Positions 11,441-22,930 of a DNA stretch of 64,000 bases are shown one piece after another. The notes beneath the pieces were generated by a model. The model was not told the DNA's origin, did no database searches, and saw only the letters and a program-made list of their open reading frames with translations. Position 1 is the stretch's first letter. Each line of letters opens with the position of its first letter. This DNA is from Hymenopus coronatus (lineage: Eukaryota > Arthropoda > Insecta > Mantodea > Hymenopodidae): positions 78,076,001 through 78,140,000 of the forward strand of contig CM060895.1 in NCBI GenBank assembly GCA_030762935.1, given 5' to 3'. A program made the translations under genes and the position numbers.

Positions 11441-12369
11441 TTTGTTTACTGTTCTAAGTAAAAGAGACTCCTCTACATGAAAATCACTAGAGGATCAACT
11501 CAAATCACCCAAAGAGCTCATGTCCCTAGAAAAGAAAGGTTTTTAAGCAAAAGCTAAACCTCAAATCTCAAGATACATTTTAAATGGTAAGACTAGAGAC
11601 TTCTCCCGGGAAAGCAGTTATGGCAGATCTGCTGCACACATGCATGCGATGCAGGAAATGGAAATCCACGTAGGTACGTGAGCCAAAGCTCAGGAGCATT
11701 TGCAATGACAGCTTTAAAGTAGTTGTGTCAAGCTAGGGAGTAACATGTTCATCACCTTCCGACTCCCGCTGAGACATTTCCTGTTCGTCTTTGCAGCATT
11801 ACACAAACAGCGATTTCATGTGCTGTCACTTACATCGTCTTACGCAGAAAATTGCTTTCGCGATGAGGTAATGGATGGAAGGGGGTAGAGAAAATAGTGT
11901 ACGAAAGAGGGAGAAGGGGTAAAACGAAGAAGAAAATTGCCTCCGAAAAATATCTAACGTTTTCGATGGATGAGTGGACCCAGAGCTATCACATCTTCCG
12001 CCTCCCCCCCCCCGTCCCGCACTGCTCTGGGGGGAAAATTGTATCTCATTTCCTGTTCCAGCCCGTCACCCTTCTCAACTCCCTCAGGTGCGAGGGATGC
12101 CCCAAAGATAGCACTCTTCAAGCAGCTTGTTGCTCAGAAAGGTAAATTTCGGTGAAAAATAGCCAAAGTTTGATGTCTCTATGTTTAGTATGGTATTATT
12201 TGCTAAAATTTGGTTATAGATAAATTATAAAGGCTTTTTACAGTTGCTAAGGAGAGGTTAGTTGCTGAAAAAAAGACGCATATAGACTCTATGCGTTCTT
12301 ATAATTATAATTTACTATTTAATTTGGCATTTTAAGAGGCCCAACTGCCCCGTATTCGTTCGTGCTTAA
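11441..12369. other. Unique DNA, no recognised gene
   Basis: The part at 11600-12160 is richer in G+C, contains an acceptor-like tract at about 11780-11797 (pyrimidine-rich then CAG) and overlapping 82- and 61-codon plus frames. Neither frame resembles a known family, and overlap of two open frames argues for composition rather than coding. Confidence 0.35.
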
Positions 12370-12470
12370 AACATTTGCAGTACTCAACGGGGCTATTACA
12401 AGTTAAAAGGCCACAGTTCGACTCTCGTTGAGTTCTGCAACTCTTTTAACGATCCAAGGAATATTTGCTC
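12370..12470 (+). mobile_element. FB1 inverted-repeat element, compact copy
   Basis: The left arm (GCAGTACTCAACGGGGCTAT) and right arm (CGTTGAGTTCTGCAACTCTT) are inverted relative to each other with a very short spacer. This is a deletion derivative of the 220-bp copy at 55018-55237. Confidence 0.6.
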
Positions 12471-12519
12471 TCGTCAAATACGGAAAAACTATGCAGCCAG
12501 TTATATCTTATAACTCTAG

Positions 12520-12865
12520 GCGCAATACGTATATTTCAAATACATTTTACGAATGAGGGCACTGGATTGCCTCTGTAAACCTATACAGAGATTTCGTGCA
12601 AACACACGTTTTGTGGGCCGATGAATAAAAGAATATTTATAGAAAAATATTAGTGTGAATGTGTGTGTCTGTGAACAGCGTAACACCTGGTGTTTAAGTT
12701 TAGTTTCTTCCAAGTATGCAATCAAAGATTTTAAGGGAAATCCTGCCACCCTAATTTCTTTTCTGCATAGAAAACGTTTCAAAATTTTCAATTTTCTCAA
12801 AAATGTCTTTAGTGATTTTGGCCAAAATATTCTTTCAAATATATTACGTAGAAAATTAATATATT
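12520..12865 (+). mobile_element. HEL fragment, plus, palindrome half
   Basis: It contains the GT tract (GTGTGAATGTGTGTGTCTGTG), the core TTTAAGTTTAGTTTCTTCCA and TTTCTCAAAAATG, then stops where a second fragment of the same half begins. Strongly diverged. Confidence 0.65.
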
Positions 12866-13080
12866 TCACCTAAAAACTATACCAAAATTTCAGCGAAAAT
12901 ACTTGTTTTCATGACGGCTGAATCCAAAAAGTATTTATAGAAAAAGTCCGTGTGCTGTGTGTTTGCCTGTGAGCAGTATAACTTAAATAAAAACGAAAAG
13001 TCGTTTAAATCTCAAACTTGGTATTTAAGTTCAATACCTTTCAAGAATGCAATACGAAGATTTTAAGGAAAATAATGTAT
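12866..13080 (+). mobile_element. HEL fragment, plus, second tandem copy of the same half
   Basis: It repeats the palindrome-proximal half (ATTTCACCTAAAAACT, TCCGTGTGCTGTGTGTTTG, GGTATTTAAGTTCAATACC) directly after the previous fragment, giving a head-to-tail pair of truncated copies. Confidence 0.65.
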
Positions 13081-13787
13081 TTTCAAAACGTTATATAGGG
13101 GTAAACTTTGAAAAGGTAATTAAATGTTTATATTTTATAAAACAATAAATCAATAGTAATCATATAATTCATAACATTAAATGCCTTTTTCTAAAAACGT
13201 CATCAAGTTTGGGTCAAGTCGATGCATCTATAAAATATGGAAAATCCACAGCATGTAAGATATCGCACTCAAATTTGTACCAGGTACTTAATATATACAA
13301 TAATAGTGATCTTTCTGCAGCCAATCAAAACTCTATATCGCAGGATTATTTAAACACTAATTTTAATATCTAAGTTCTTTGCTTGATTAAAAATGAAATA
13401 GCTGATGTATTTTATAAGAGGCCTAATTCCTGTAAAAATTATTACTTTTGTATACTCTCCAAAGCTCTTGATTTAAAAAAAAATATTTATAAAATTGAGT
13501 ATTATTTCACAAAAGTAATATGACCATCTTCTTTAATGTGCTTTTGAGTGGTAGTATAAAAATGTTGAAACAAGCAAGTAAAAACTTATATCTTGAGGAG
13601 TATTTTGAATATAGAAAAGGTTGTAAAATCGTTTGCTAGAAAACCATATGTAAGATAAAGTGTATCTTAATTAGTAATGCCCCTATCCATTTATGACTAC
13701 ATTTAATTTGGGAAAAACTATAAATATATTTTATTGAAATTTAAAATTCACATATTTTATTATGAAACAAAATATAGTTCTTTAATT
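13081..13787. other. AT-rich DNA, nothing recognised
   Basis: Very AT-rich with no recognisable repeat or frame. Confidence 0.4.
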
Positions 13788-13935
13788 GCCTCCGTGGACG
13801 AGTGGTTAGCGAGCTAATTTCTCACCCGCAGGTCCCGGGTTCGATTCCCAGTTGGGGCGGGGGGGTTTTCTATAATCAGAATTATTCTTTATCCCCCCAA
13901 AGAGTCTGGAAGTGTGAATGTGAAGAAAACAAAAT
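13788..13935 (+). mobile_element. S5, tRNA-derived SINE
   Basis: The tRNA-like head CCTCCGTGGACGAGTGGTTA is followed by box B GGGTTCGATTCCC and a run of G. The tail after TATAATCAGAATTATTC matches, in reverse, the copy at 36075-36266. It ends in an A-rich stretch. Confidence 0.8.
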
Positions 13936-14035
13936 TATTAAAACCCAACGTAAAGAACCTACAGTCAACAAATTGTTCCTAATGAAAAACCTCTATATGA
14001 TACTTGATGTTTAGGAGGCTATACAAATGAAATAT

Positions 14036-14157
14036 TTTACTTTCTCTACACGTACTATGTACATGGTGTGTAGAGAAGGCATTATATTCGATAAATTCGA
14101 TATCGAATTGTGTCCCCCTGAATCCTAAAAAAGCATTTTTGGAAACGGTCCGTGGAT

Positions 14158-14196
<39 letters not shown>

Positions 14197-14885
14197 TGTG
14201 GACAGCATAGCTCAAAAACGAAAAAACCGTTTAATACCAAACTTGGCATTTAAGTTTAGTATCTTCCAAGGATGCGACACGAAGATTTTCAAGAAAATTC
14301 CTCCAACCCAAACTACCTTTTACATGGAAAACATTTAAAAAATTTTGATTTTCTCAAAAACGGGTCTAACGATTTTGATTAAATTTTCACATGTTTAAGA
14401 TATTTACTTTACAAATAAAATGCATATCTTGAATTGTCTGCAAATAGCCTTTAAAACTTCTTTATTCTGGATGACTTTTATTCAGTGTTGCATAACTGGT
14501 AAAACGTAAGAGATAGACAAAAACTTACTGCAAAAAATGTAGTTCGGATAAAAACAAAAATGTATGTAATTTTACTAGATCTGGCCGTTTTTAAAATATT
14601 ATTCATTATTTATTTCAGTTTTAAAATACTCAAACTTTCTCATACCCTTGGCCATACAAAGAAATGGATTTCAGTGCCAAAGCAACCACATTTTAAAACA
14701 TTTGATTGTGGTTTTAGCCTTGTGTATTCCCTTATTTCCTTTCTACTTATAAAGGAACTAAGTAAAAAGATCGTTTTTGCTGGTGTTTTAACATTAAATA
14801 AATAGAAGAATAAGCTTATTAACAATACTTTGTTACAGAGATTTAGAGAAAGCCATGTAAATGGAGCACATCAGGTTTTTTTTTT
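14036..14885 (+). mobile_element. HEL copy, full length, plus
   Basis: ACTTTCTCTACA at 14039-14050 opens the palindrome; a (TG)n tract lies at 14159-14192; the core is intact; the inverted 12-mer is worn (TTTAGAGAAAGC) and the terminus reads CACATCAGG followed by T. Length is about 850 bp. Confidence 0.92.
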
Positions 14886-14946
14886 AATATTTTAAAATTT
14901 TTGGTCAATAGGATAGAAAGTTGCGCTCATAGCCAATGTGTTCCCT

Positions 14947-14990
14947 TGAAGAAGAAGAAGAAGAAGAAGAAGAAAAAAAAAGAAGAAGAG
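14947..14990. repeat. (GAA)n microsatellite
   Basis: A GAA repeat with A-rich interruptions. It produces Glu/Lys-rich open frames on + that are artefacts of the repeat. Confidence 0.9.
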
Positions 14991-15031
14991 TGTTTATTAC
15001 TTTGTTTAATTCCATGTTTAGCCCTCCCCAG

Positions 15032-15408
15032 ACTTATATTTGTGGACACCTTGCTGCAGAGCCCAAGGCATGTCCTACACCCTGTGCCGTCAGGGAATAT
15101 CTCTGGCTTCGGAAATATGCGAACTGACGGAACAGTTCATCCCCAATCTGCAGCACAAAGTTTCCAGCTGCGAGTTGACCCTCATTAACCACAATGCTGC
15201 TACATTTACTGCTGTTGGAGTTTTGTTACATAATAATACACTTTACTGGCGTGAACGTACCTCCCTCCCCATTTTCAATTTTCGAAACACAGGAACCACA
15301 CCATGCACGTCCAGCAATTTACCTCCTCGCTTCTCCCTTACATTGCAAATAGGAACGGGCCCAAGTTTGTTCATTGTCATCGGCCAAAATGTAGTAATGA
15401 GTAGATGA
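15032..15408 (+). pseudogene. Exon-like ORF with a weak insect chemoreceptor-like motif
   Basis: A plus frame is open from an acceptor-like site (CCCTCCCCAG at 15022-15031) to a stop at about 15408; the first ATG is at 15040. The stretch encoded at about 15170-15250 (HNAATFTAVGVLLHNNTLY) reminds me of the C-terminal region of insect gustatory receptors just before the last membrane segment, but the hallmark TY-x5-QF motif is absent, and the sequence after 15250 looks unrelated and not membrane-like. If real, this would be a decayed single exon. Alternatively the likeness is chance; a profile search would decide. Confidence 0.2.
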
Positions 15409-15699
15409 GCGAGACACCGGCTTTTGTGTGCTCAATTTAATATTCATGCGGTGTGCTTAAGATAAACCTGCATAAATGTGCTCTTTTTAAGCACCGGGCA
15501 ATAATATTAATCGAAGTACATGCGTTTACAGCCAGTGGAATGAATTTCCTGCTTCGTGATTTTCTTATCCTACTCCTTTCAGGAATTAGCCAAATTCACT
15601 TATTTTGTTCTGGAACATTTGTCATTTGCTCTAATAAAATTGCTCTTTATCTTCTTGGATAATTTATTATCTGACATACTTTTAGAATATTCCTTACAT
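15409..15699. other. Unique DNA, nothing recognised
   Basis: No repeat or credible exon is seen. Confidence 0.4.
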
Positions 15700-15788
15700 T
15701 GAGCCAGGTGGCTCAGTGATTTCGTCTGATAAGGATATTCGGGAAAGTCGTGGGTTCGAATCTCGCTGCCGAATTCTCTTAGCCTGTT
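15700..15788 (+). mobile_element. S9 SINE head
   Basis: The tRNA-like head GCCAGGTGGCTCAGTGATTT carries box B GGGTTCGAATCTC. The element stops where the next HEL copy begins, so it was cut by that insertion or truncated. The related copy at 63060-63412 is reversed. Confidence 0.65.
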
Positions 15789-15789
15789 T

Positions 15790-16646
15790 TTTACTTTCTC
15801 TACACGTACTATGTACATAGTGTATAGAGAAGGTATTGTATTGCACCCAAAAATTCGGTTCCCCTGAATCTAAAAAAAAAAAAAAACATTTTTGGAAAAA
15901 GGTCCGTGTGTGTGTTTTTCTGTGTGTCTGTGGACAGCTTAGCTCAAAACCGAAAAGACATTTGAGTACCAAACTTGGTATTTAAGTTTGGTATCTTCCA
16001 AGGATGGAACACGAAGATTTTCTAGAAAATCCCCCCACTCCCAACTACCCTTTACATGGAACTTTTTTCGAAAACTTTGATTTTCTTAAAAATGCCTCTA
16101 ATGATTTTGATTAACATATCGTGTATTAAAGATATTTACTTGACAAATAAAATGTATATCTTGAATTTTCTGGGAATAGCCTCTGAAGACTACTTTATTC
16201 TGGATAAATTTTACGGAATTTTGCATAAATGCTAAACTGTAAGAGATGGACAAAAACTTACCACACAAAAAACATAGAGCAAATTAAAACACACAATTTA
16301 TGTCGTATATATATTTTTTTTTTTTTTTTGTGGAGTTGATTGTATTGTAGATATTCCTTGTTTTTGAGTTCAGCTTTGAAAAACTTGTATTTTTCTCATA
16401 CAGGAATTTTTCAATTCCTGTCCATACAAACAAAGGAACTTCAGTCACATAGCAACCAGCTTTTGACTATCACTTTAAGTATGGTACTCTCTTATTTCGC
16501 TTCTGCATACAAGGAAGCAAATAATTAGACTATTTCTGCTAATTTTTTCTCAATTAGCATGAAGTAAATAGAAGCATAAACTTTTTAACCATAATTTGTT
16601 GCAGACATGTAGAGAAAGTCATATAATGGAAGACATCAGATATTTT
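15790..16646 (+). mobile_element. HEL reference copy, full length, plus
   Basis: This copy shows the architecture best. ACTTTCTCTACA at 15793-15804 starts a 36-bp imperfect palindrome (15796-15831). A GT-rich tract lies at 15901-15945, followed by a core of about 650 bp shared with the other copies. The exact inverted 12-mer TGTAGAGAAAGT lies at 16608-16619, about 27 bp before the terminus ACATCAGATATTTT. Asymmetric terminal inverted repeats, subterminal palindrome and microsatellite together resemble helentron-associated elements (DINE-1 type). No Rep/helicase or transposase frame is present, so it is non-autonomous. A MITE of another superfamily is the alternative. Confidence 0.9.
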
Positions 16647-17038
16647 CTGAGGTTTTCCCGGTCACCTGGCGAATTCGGGAGAAGTTTGTTCATTGCCCAA
16701 TAGTTCCTGTCCTTTTCATCCCAAACTGTTTCTTTTAGGGTATATATGTCGAAGTGACTGCGGTGGTGACATCCTTTCATGATGGTGAATGCGCTCTTGG
16801 TGACACGGTGGCGTTGGAGTCGTCTGTAGGACTTAGGGAGTTAATTCAGAACCATGGGAGTGGGCTCATAATCGTCCCCATCTTGAGATGAACTGTCTGA
16901 ACTATGTTTCTGCTCCTGGTTGGAGCAGAAACATCCGATCCTTCTGGGATCAGACGCACGTAAGCCCATGGAAGCTGCAGTAGGGAACCTCCTTCGGAAT
17001 GGCATACACACGCATAAACCATCCTCTTCTTCGACCTA
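16647..17038 (+). mobile_element. S7-related SINE or composite repeat, 5' truncated
   Basis: GGTTTTCCCGGTCACCTGGC matches the sequence after the head of the S7 copy at 29278-29700, and both have a GGCGTTGG motif further on. It follows the HEL terminus directly. It contains a hairpin (GTTTCTGCTCC and GGAGCAGAAAC, 16909-16932). The end is A/T-poor and not clearly defined. Confidence 0.55.
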
Positions 17039-18079
17039 ATGAAGATTTGGAAAATTAATCAGTTATATTTTTACTTGCACCAAGTAATGAGAAAATATCA
17101 TCTCCGCCGTTTACATTCTCCTTTTATTCTTGTTCTAGGCCATATACTTCACAAAGAAATGTTATTGATATTATGGATTGATTATTTTTCTTCAATGTTA
17201 ATTTTATTTAAGTTTCCTTTGATTAAATTGAATTAGTAATATTTGAAATGCGATTCTTCATAACTATATGTATAAACCCTCCATGTGTTAATTAAAATAA
17301 TTATTGAAATATTATGGAGAAATTAAGAACATTGGGCATATACAACCAAATAATAGCGAAAAATATTAACATAAAACTGGTTTATAAAGTTACAGTATAT
17401 TATTCTACTTCTCAAGTAATCTGCATTGCTATCGTGGTACCGGTTTTCAATTTAGATGTTATACTCTTCCATCGCTAAAAATTTGAGTCAAGATGTCACT
17501 GCCACTTTGAGTTCTACATCGTTGGGAACATTTTTCCACCCAAAGAATCATGTACAGTGTCCAAAATAAACATAGATTTTTCTGATTATTTTATCAACAT
17601 TTGCCTTCAACTCCACCATAGCATAGTGTGTATTTTCGGTGAAATCTTAGAATGAATTTTGGGTGAAATGCAATAAGTGAGTAGCAAGAAAGTGGTAATT
17701 GAAAGATTACCAAACTTAGAATATAAACAATCATAAGAACATGATTTCAAATAACTTTGACTTTCAGCATATTTATGTTAAGCAGATATAGGTTTATTTT
17801 CAAATTTCTTCTCCACTCAGAAAATTTCTCATAATCTCTCTCACTTGATTGTTTGTTCTGTAGAATTAGTCGTGCTTCAGTTTGAAGGAATTTTCTATTC
17901 TAAACGAATTATTATTCCTTTATTAATGTCATAATTAGACAACAAAAGATGCTTGGCACTGTAAGCAGCTAAGCAAGCTGCCCTTTTTTTGTTATGGCAC
18001 AATGATGCAATTTTCGTACTTTTATAACATTCTTTTTTAATTATAGATAATGTTTACTTTCCATTCTGCTTTCCCTAGT
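17039..18079. other. AT-rich DNA with one small HEL-like patch
   Basis: Mostly unique. About 17621-17680 reads GTGTATTTTCGGTGAAATC and resembles the palindrome-proximal part of HEL in reverse. A 65-codon frame at 17039 is unrecognised. Confidence 0.4.
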
Positions 18080-18470
18080 TAACAGAGGAAGTATTACATT
18101 CCAACCGAGAAATAAAATCAGAGATTTCATTAGAAACAACTGCTTAAACCTTCTTGAAGAAGGGGTTTTGAAGAAAAAAAGTTTCGTGTTTTTGTGAATA
18201 GAATTAATCAAAAACCGAAAATTTAGTAAAAGCCAAAACTAAGTATTTAAGTTCAGCATCTTTCAAAGATGCAACACAAATATTTTTAAAAAAAAAATCT
18301 CTCTTTGCAAGGAAAATATTTAATGTTTGTTTTCTTTGTCAAAAATGGCTTCCATGATTTTGATTAAATACGAATACCATATAATTAGCACACATTCATT
18401 AAAAATAAAACGTATTTCTTGAATTCTATGGGGATAGCTTCTAAAGACCGGTTTAACTGAAAAAAATATT
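18080..18470 (+). mobile_element. HEL fragment, plus, degenerate
   Basis: Motifs in HEL order (GAAGTATTACATTCCA, GATTTCATTAGAAA, AAGTATTTAAGTTCAGCATC, AAAAATGGCTTCCATG, GAATTCTATGGGGATAGC) with extensive drift. Both termini are missing. Confidence 0.65.
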
Positions 18471-18572
18471 TACATAAGTTGAAAACACTATAACATAATC
18501 AGCTCAAAAGGATGCATGGGCAAAATCAGCTCAAAAGGGTCACTACACTGAAAGGCACTCTTGCCTCACACT

Positions 18573-18830
18573 GTCACCTTCCGTGGTTTAATGGTACCAT
18601 GCTAACTTCATATACCCAGCTGAGGACGATGGATTTTTTCGGGTGGCTTCCTTCGGAAAGGAAGTAAAGCCGTTGGTCCTGTGTCGTAGATTTACGGCAC
18701 GTAAAAGAACCTCAAACCTGATAGAGAGGCCTCTGAGCAAAATTAAGCGGTCTTTCACACCCAATTTAGAATGGGACGCTGAGAACCACAGTAGTTAAAG
18801 AGCGTCCATAAATAACACGTCATTTCCATT
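18573..18830 (+). mobile_element. S4, tRNA-derived SINE
   Basis: The head CCTTCCGTGGTTTAATGGTA is a worn version of the S4 box A region. The body has GACGATGGATTTTTTCGGG, GTAGATTTACGGCACGTAAA and GAGAGGCCTCTGAGC, and the tail AAGAGCGTCCATAAATAA. Other copies are at 37469-37752, 43531-43803 and 45556-45790. Confidence 0.85.
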
Positions 18831-19621
18831 TTCCATTTGCCTGACACCAACAGCCATCGCTCCCCTTCACTGCTGTTCAGCTTTATCTTGCTTCCGATAC
18901 AAATAATTCAGTGGCGAGTATGTCTTCGTCGGAACATCTGTTTAATGAGGGGCAGAGATTTGTTTGTAAGTTACAAACATAGAAAAGTTTGCTGTTTAAT
19001 ATGCCGATTTCAGTTTGCAAATTTAAAGAGTTACAATATCAAACGTCTCTATGATCACAAGCATAAACCAAACTTTGGTGATCTTACAGGTATTTATTTA
19101 CAATTTCAAAAGGTACTTTTTGAATACTTGCATTGGTAAACATATAAAAGAGACGATATTTTCCTCTTTTTAGGGTTTAGTTTCCAGTGGTTTATTAACT
19201 ATTCGGAACTGCAATTGTCTAAAAATTTGAGTGTATATTAGGTATATTTGATACTATTTAATACATAGTTATACATAATATTTATTAATCCTGCATCTGA
19301 AGTATATTTTAAATTATTACTCTTAGGGTTGGTGAGGGAACGTAAACTTAACGAACTGAAATTGAAGTCATACCGCTGAGTGAAACCTCCATAGAGAAGG
19401 TACTACGTGCAAGTTATAGAATATTGAGTTTAAAACAAACTGAAATATTTTGTTGATCAAAGACTTTTTAAATATTTTAAGGTTAAATAGCAATGTCATT
19501 TTACTGCTGTATTTATTGTGAAAGAGAAACAATTTAGTGTGTTAATCATAATACAGCGTAAGAATATTACGAGCATATGATAAAGGAAGGTTATAGACTT
19601 AAAGATTATGTAACCGCAATA
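18831..19621. other. Unique DNA, nothing recognised
   Basis: A 100-codon plus frame (18837-19139) begins at the SINE tail boundary and shows no known motif. It is not called a gene. Confidence 0.35.
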
Positions 19622-19800
19622 GATTAACTCCATGGCACGGCAGCTCATGGGCAACCTTAGCCTACCGTCTGGCCGCTACGTCCCCCATCTCGGTCCACTA
19701 CAGACGTCATGGATGTGGTGAAGTATTGGAGGATGAGATGTGGTCAGCGCCTCGAGCCCCCCCCCCCGGCCGGTTAACGCGGTCCTCACGACCTGAACCA
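19622..19800 (-). mobile_element. S1 SINE, 3' half, minus
   Basis: TTAACTCCATGGCACGGCAG, CCCCCATCTCGGTCCACTAC and GACGTCATGGATG match the 3' half of the S1 copy at 6853-7236 in reverse. A run of C (19757-19767) interrupts it. The tRNA-like head is absent, as in a 5'-truncated insertion. Confidence 0.85.
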
Positions 19801-21319
19801 CAGTAAATTGGTGTAATAATTATTGTATGCAAAATATGTTTAATATAAACAAAATGGTTAATACAATGTGAAAATCATTGCTACCGCGCAGGAGAACAAA
19901 GTCACCACTGTGCTTGTTGTATCAAAACAACCTTCGTCACTCGGTAAGAGAATGTGGGGCGAGTAAGGCATTTTCAACCGTTATCTCGCCTCTAGTATTC
20001 TTGCCAGACATAACCAGACCCAAAATAGAATATAGAACCGAAAAGATAGAAGATCTAAACAACAAAATCTTAGTATGTGTGACGGAGAAAGTAAAATAAA
20101 CTTTTGTAAGTAAAGTTTGTGGACTTCATAATATTGCATGGTGCTTGCTTTTTATTTTGATCATGACAATTGACTCAGAGGTTACAGACTATTACATTTT
20201 TATGGCAAAAATAACTATTCTTTTGCGGAGAATTTTCTCTCCGTTAAAATGCAGACAAGTACATTCTGCGCAGCCGATAGTTGTAGGCCAGGTTAGGAGA
20301 TCTAATAGGATAGTTCAGGTTTTGTAGGAAACCTTAGGGGATAACGGTGAAGAAAAAAGGTATATGATCATAATGTCAGCTAATGGCACACTGGATCTGT
20401 TTCATCCTTAAGCATTCACAACATTATTCGTATATATTGGTTCAATTCGCTCCAAAAATGCTATACCCTTGCCTGATACATTGATTGTATCGATCTTCCC
20501 CAAAAGCATCGATGGGGATTGAATTTATAACTGTAAAACGATATCCTAGGTCGTTTGGTGGAAATAAATGTGCGCGGAATGGGATGGCAAAAGAATGGAC
20601 TGTTTGTGGCGAGGGATATCGCAGACCATCAAGTAAACTGAGAGAAACTCATGCATATGCGACTGCGACTGTTTTCCGCAGGTAATGTATTTCCGGCCTT
20701 CCTGGAGCAATGGCTATTAGTCTACTGGGTGATATACACGAACCTGCACCACCATCTCGTACCTTAAAGGGCACACACACATTCAGACACTACCTTTTAT
20801 AGTGTCACCTACACTATTCCAATTTCTGAGGTCTGGTATAGGAGGTCATAAAAGTGAATACAGTCAACATTCCCGAAAGAACGCGATTTTAAAATACTCA
20901 TTTAAATTCCTTCTTTAATCAAATTTATTCGTTTATTAACAAAAATGGTTTGAATGGTTTGAGTTTGGTGTTGTGGATTTAAAGTTGAGAGTGTTAAGGA
21001 GGTAATGCTATTGTAGGCTCCTCAACGTTTAGCTTTTTGGCTGTTGGCTGGTATAATGCCTTCGTTGCCAATACTTCCTACGGCGTTCAGTGGGAAAGTA
21101 GTCTCTCCAGAGATCTGAAAAGTGCATTCTCATAATAGGCCCACCTGTTGTAGAAAATTCGAGCCCGGTGCCTAATCATATCCTACACATATGTAAGTGC
21201 CGAAGCTTCATGTAGTAGCCTCATTGTCAAACGACGGCAGATAGAGTAATAGAACCGGGGTTCCCTATTCTGTATACGCTGTAACCAGAATCTACTACCA
21301 TGCCCCACACTTCACAACT
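19801..21319. other. Unique DNA, no recognised gene
   Basis: This is one of the longer stretches free of recognised repeats. Plus frames of 73 codons (19878-20099) and 66 codons (20485-20685) look no better than chance and match no family. Confidence 0.35.
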
Positions 21320-21490
21320 TGCTAGCCTCTTGCACCCAGTCTCGGGTTCAATCCCGGCGAATGGTTATGGTTTTTCAGAAGTAAAATGTTTTGAATGGTT
21401 TTCTTTAGAAGGCAAGCCGTTGCTCCCTGTAAAGTTTACTTACACGTAAAACTCCCATATCTAGAAAGAAAAGATCCCTGGGAAATGTCT
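21320..21490 (+). mobile_element. SINE remnant, tRNA-like box B and S4-like body
   Basis: Box B GGGTTCAATCCCGG lies at about 21344-21357. It is followed by AAGGCAAGCCGTTGC and TTTACTTACACGTAAAAC, which are shortened versions of the S4 body. The head is not recognisable. Confidence 0.5.
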
Positions 21491-21889
21491 ACCATTTTCA
21501 CATCCACAAAGTCGTGATTTTCATATGGTGTTATACGATATATTGTCACCATAAATGCATAGTGGAGGAATCGGGAATTTAAAATTCAATTTAATTGAAG
21601 AAAACAATTGTGTATCAAATATGTCAACATGTCATGATCAGACTTCAAAATTAAAAAATGAACAACATGTGACAGCTATAAATCTAACAAGCTTTCAAGG
21701 GGTATTTATTGAACATATGTCCTTGTTTAAATAATGAAACATACCCATTCATAAACCCTCAGAGCTCTTAGATACCTTATACATATTGTAAACAAAACTT
21801 TTTTATTCCTTCAAATCTGGTTACGAATAGTCTTTATTTCGTATTTTTTTGGTAGTGTTTGACACTCACTTTGCTTGTATTACCGCAGG

Positions 21890-21963
21890 TGACTTTATTT
21901 CGTAGGTTTCACAGCAATTGTTCAGTAACAATTTTTTTCTCTCGTCGCTTCGAACAGTTGACT

Positions 21964-22021
<58 letters not shown>

Positions 22022-22325
22022 GCAACCGTGCGCTGGAACTCCCAGTCAAAACCTGCAGGTCTTCCTTTTTATAGCTATTGATGACATTAAGAGGAATTTC
22101 CAAAAAAGAAAGTGAACATTATAGCACATATCCATTGATTTGAGATGTGGCTTTCCAAGGCTTTCAAGCACTACTGACGCTCTTCACGTGTTAAATTTAC
22201 GCTCCTGCGACAATGTGTGTGGCTTTTTAAAACGAAGGCGACCGAACACGTGCAGCAATCGACTATAATCTTTCTAAAGCAAACCGCTAACACGCATGCG
22301 GCAATTACTCAAGGCATAGTGGTAA
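21890..22325 (+). repeat. Shared repeat RPT-L, copy 1, with TATA-like box
   Basis: This segment and 35530-36000 share the same ordered words: ACAATT then TCGACGCTTxG-like, a CTTCCTTTTTATAGCTATTG block, GCATGCGGCAATTAC near the end. The block has a TATA-like core, which could suggest a promoter-bearing LTR, but no terminal TG/CA or target duplication was found. A (CT)n tract splits it. Confidence 0.45.
21965..22019. repeat. (CT)n microsatellite
   Basis: About 27 uninterrupted CT units. It generates open frames on both strands (Leu-Ser and Arg-Glu repeats), all artefacts. Confidence 0.97.
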
Positions 22326-22876
22326 TATTTAAAAGAAAACTTGCACCTGAACTAGAATTAGTGACACTGTTTTATTAAGAGTATAGTAGCAGATAATCAT
22401 TTTACTTTTTTCTACACGTACTATGTACATAGCGTATACAGAAATCACTGTATTCCACCCAACATTTTCATAGCTAAGTTTCACCAGAAAAACATGTTTT
22501 GAAGACCCTAAATTAAAAAAAAATTGAAAAAGGTGAGCGTGTGTATATCCGTCTTTGTTTGTGGAGAGCATAACTCGAATACGAAAAAAAAATGAAATTA
22601 AAATTTAGTATCTTCCAAGGTTGCGACACAAAAATTTTCAAGAAATTCCCCCCACCACAAACTACCCTTTATATAGAACATGTTTTGAGAAGTTTGTTTT
22701 TCTTAAAAATGCCGTATATTAAAGATATTTACACCAGAAATAAAATATTATCTTTTCTGGGAATATCGTCTGAAGACATCTCCATTCTAGACGACTTTTG
22801 AATAACTTGTAAACTGTAATAGATAGACAAAATCTTACTACACAAAAATGTAATTCTTGTTAAAACACACTTTCAA

Positions 22877-22930
22877 TTTTATATATATATATATATTATA
22901 TATATTATATATATATTTATTTATTTATTT
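22877..22930. repeat. (AT)n / (ATTT)n tract inside HEL
   Basis: A TA-rich run replaces the T-rich tract normally found at this position in HEL copies. Confidence 0.85.

Noticed and set aside
14901..15188. 95-codon frame with a poly-Lys stretch
   Set aside because: It begins in a (GAA)n tract and overlaps two other open frames.
21859..22115. Overlapping 64-71-codon frames on both strands
   Set aside because: They are translations of the (CT)n microsatellite.
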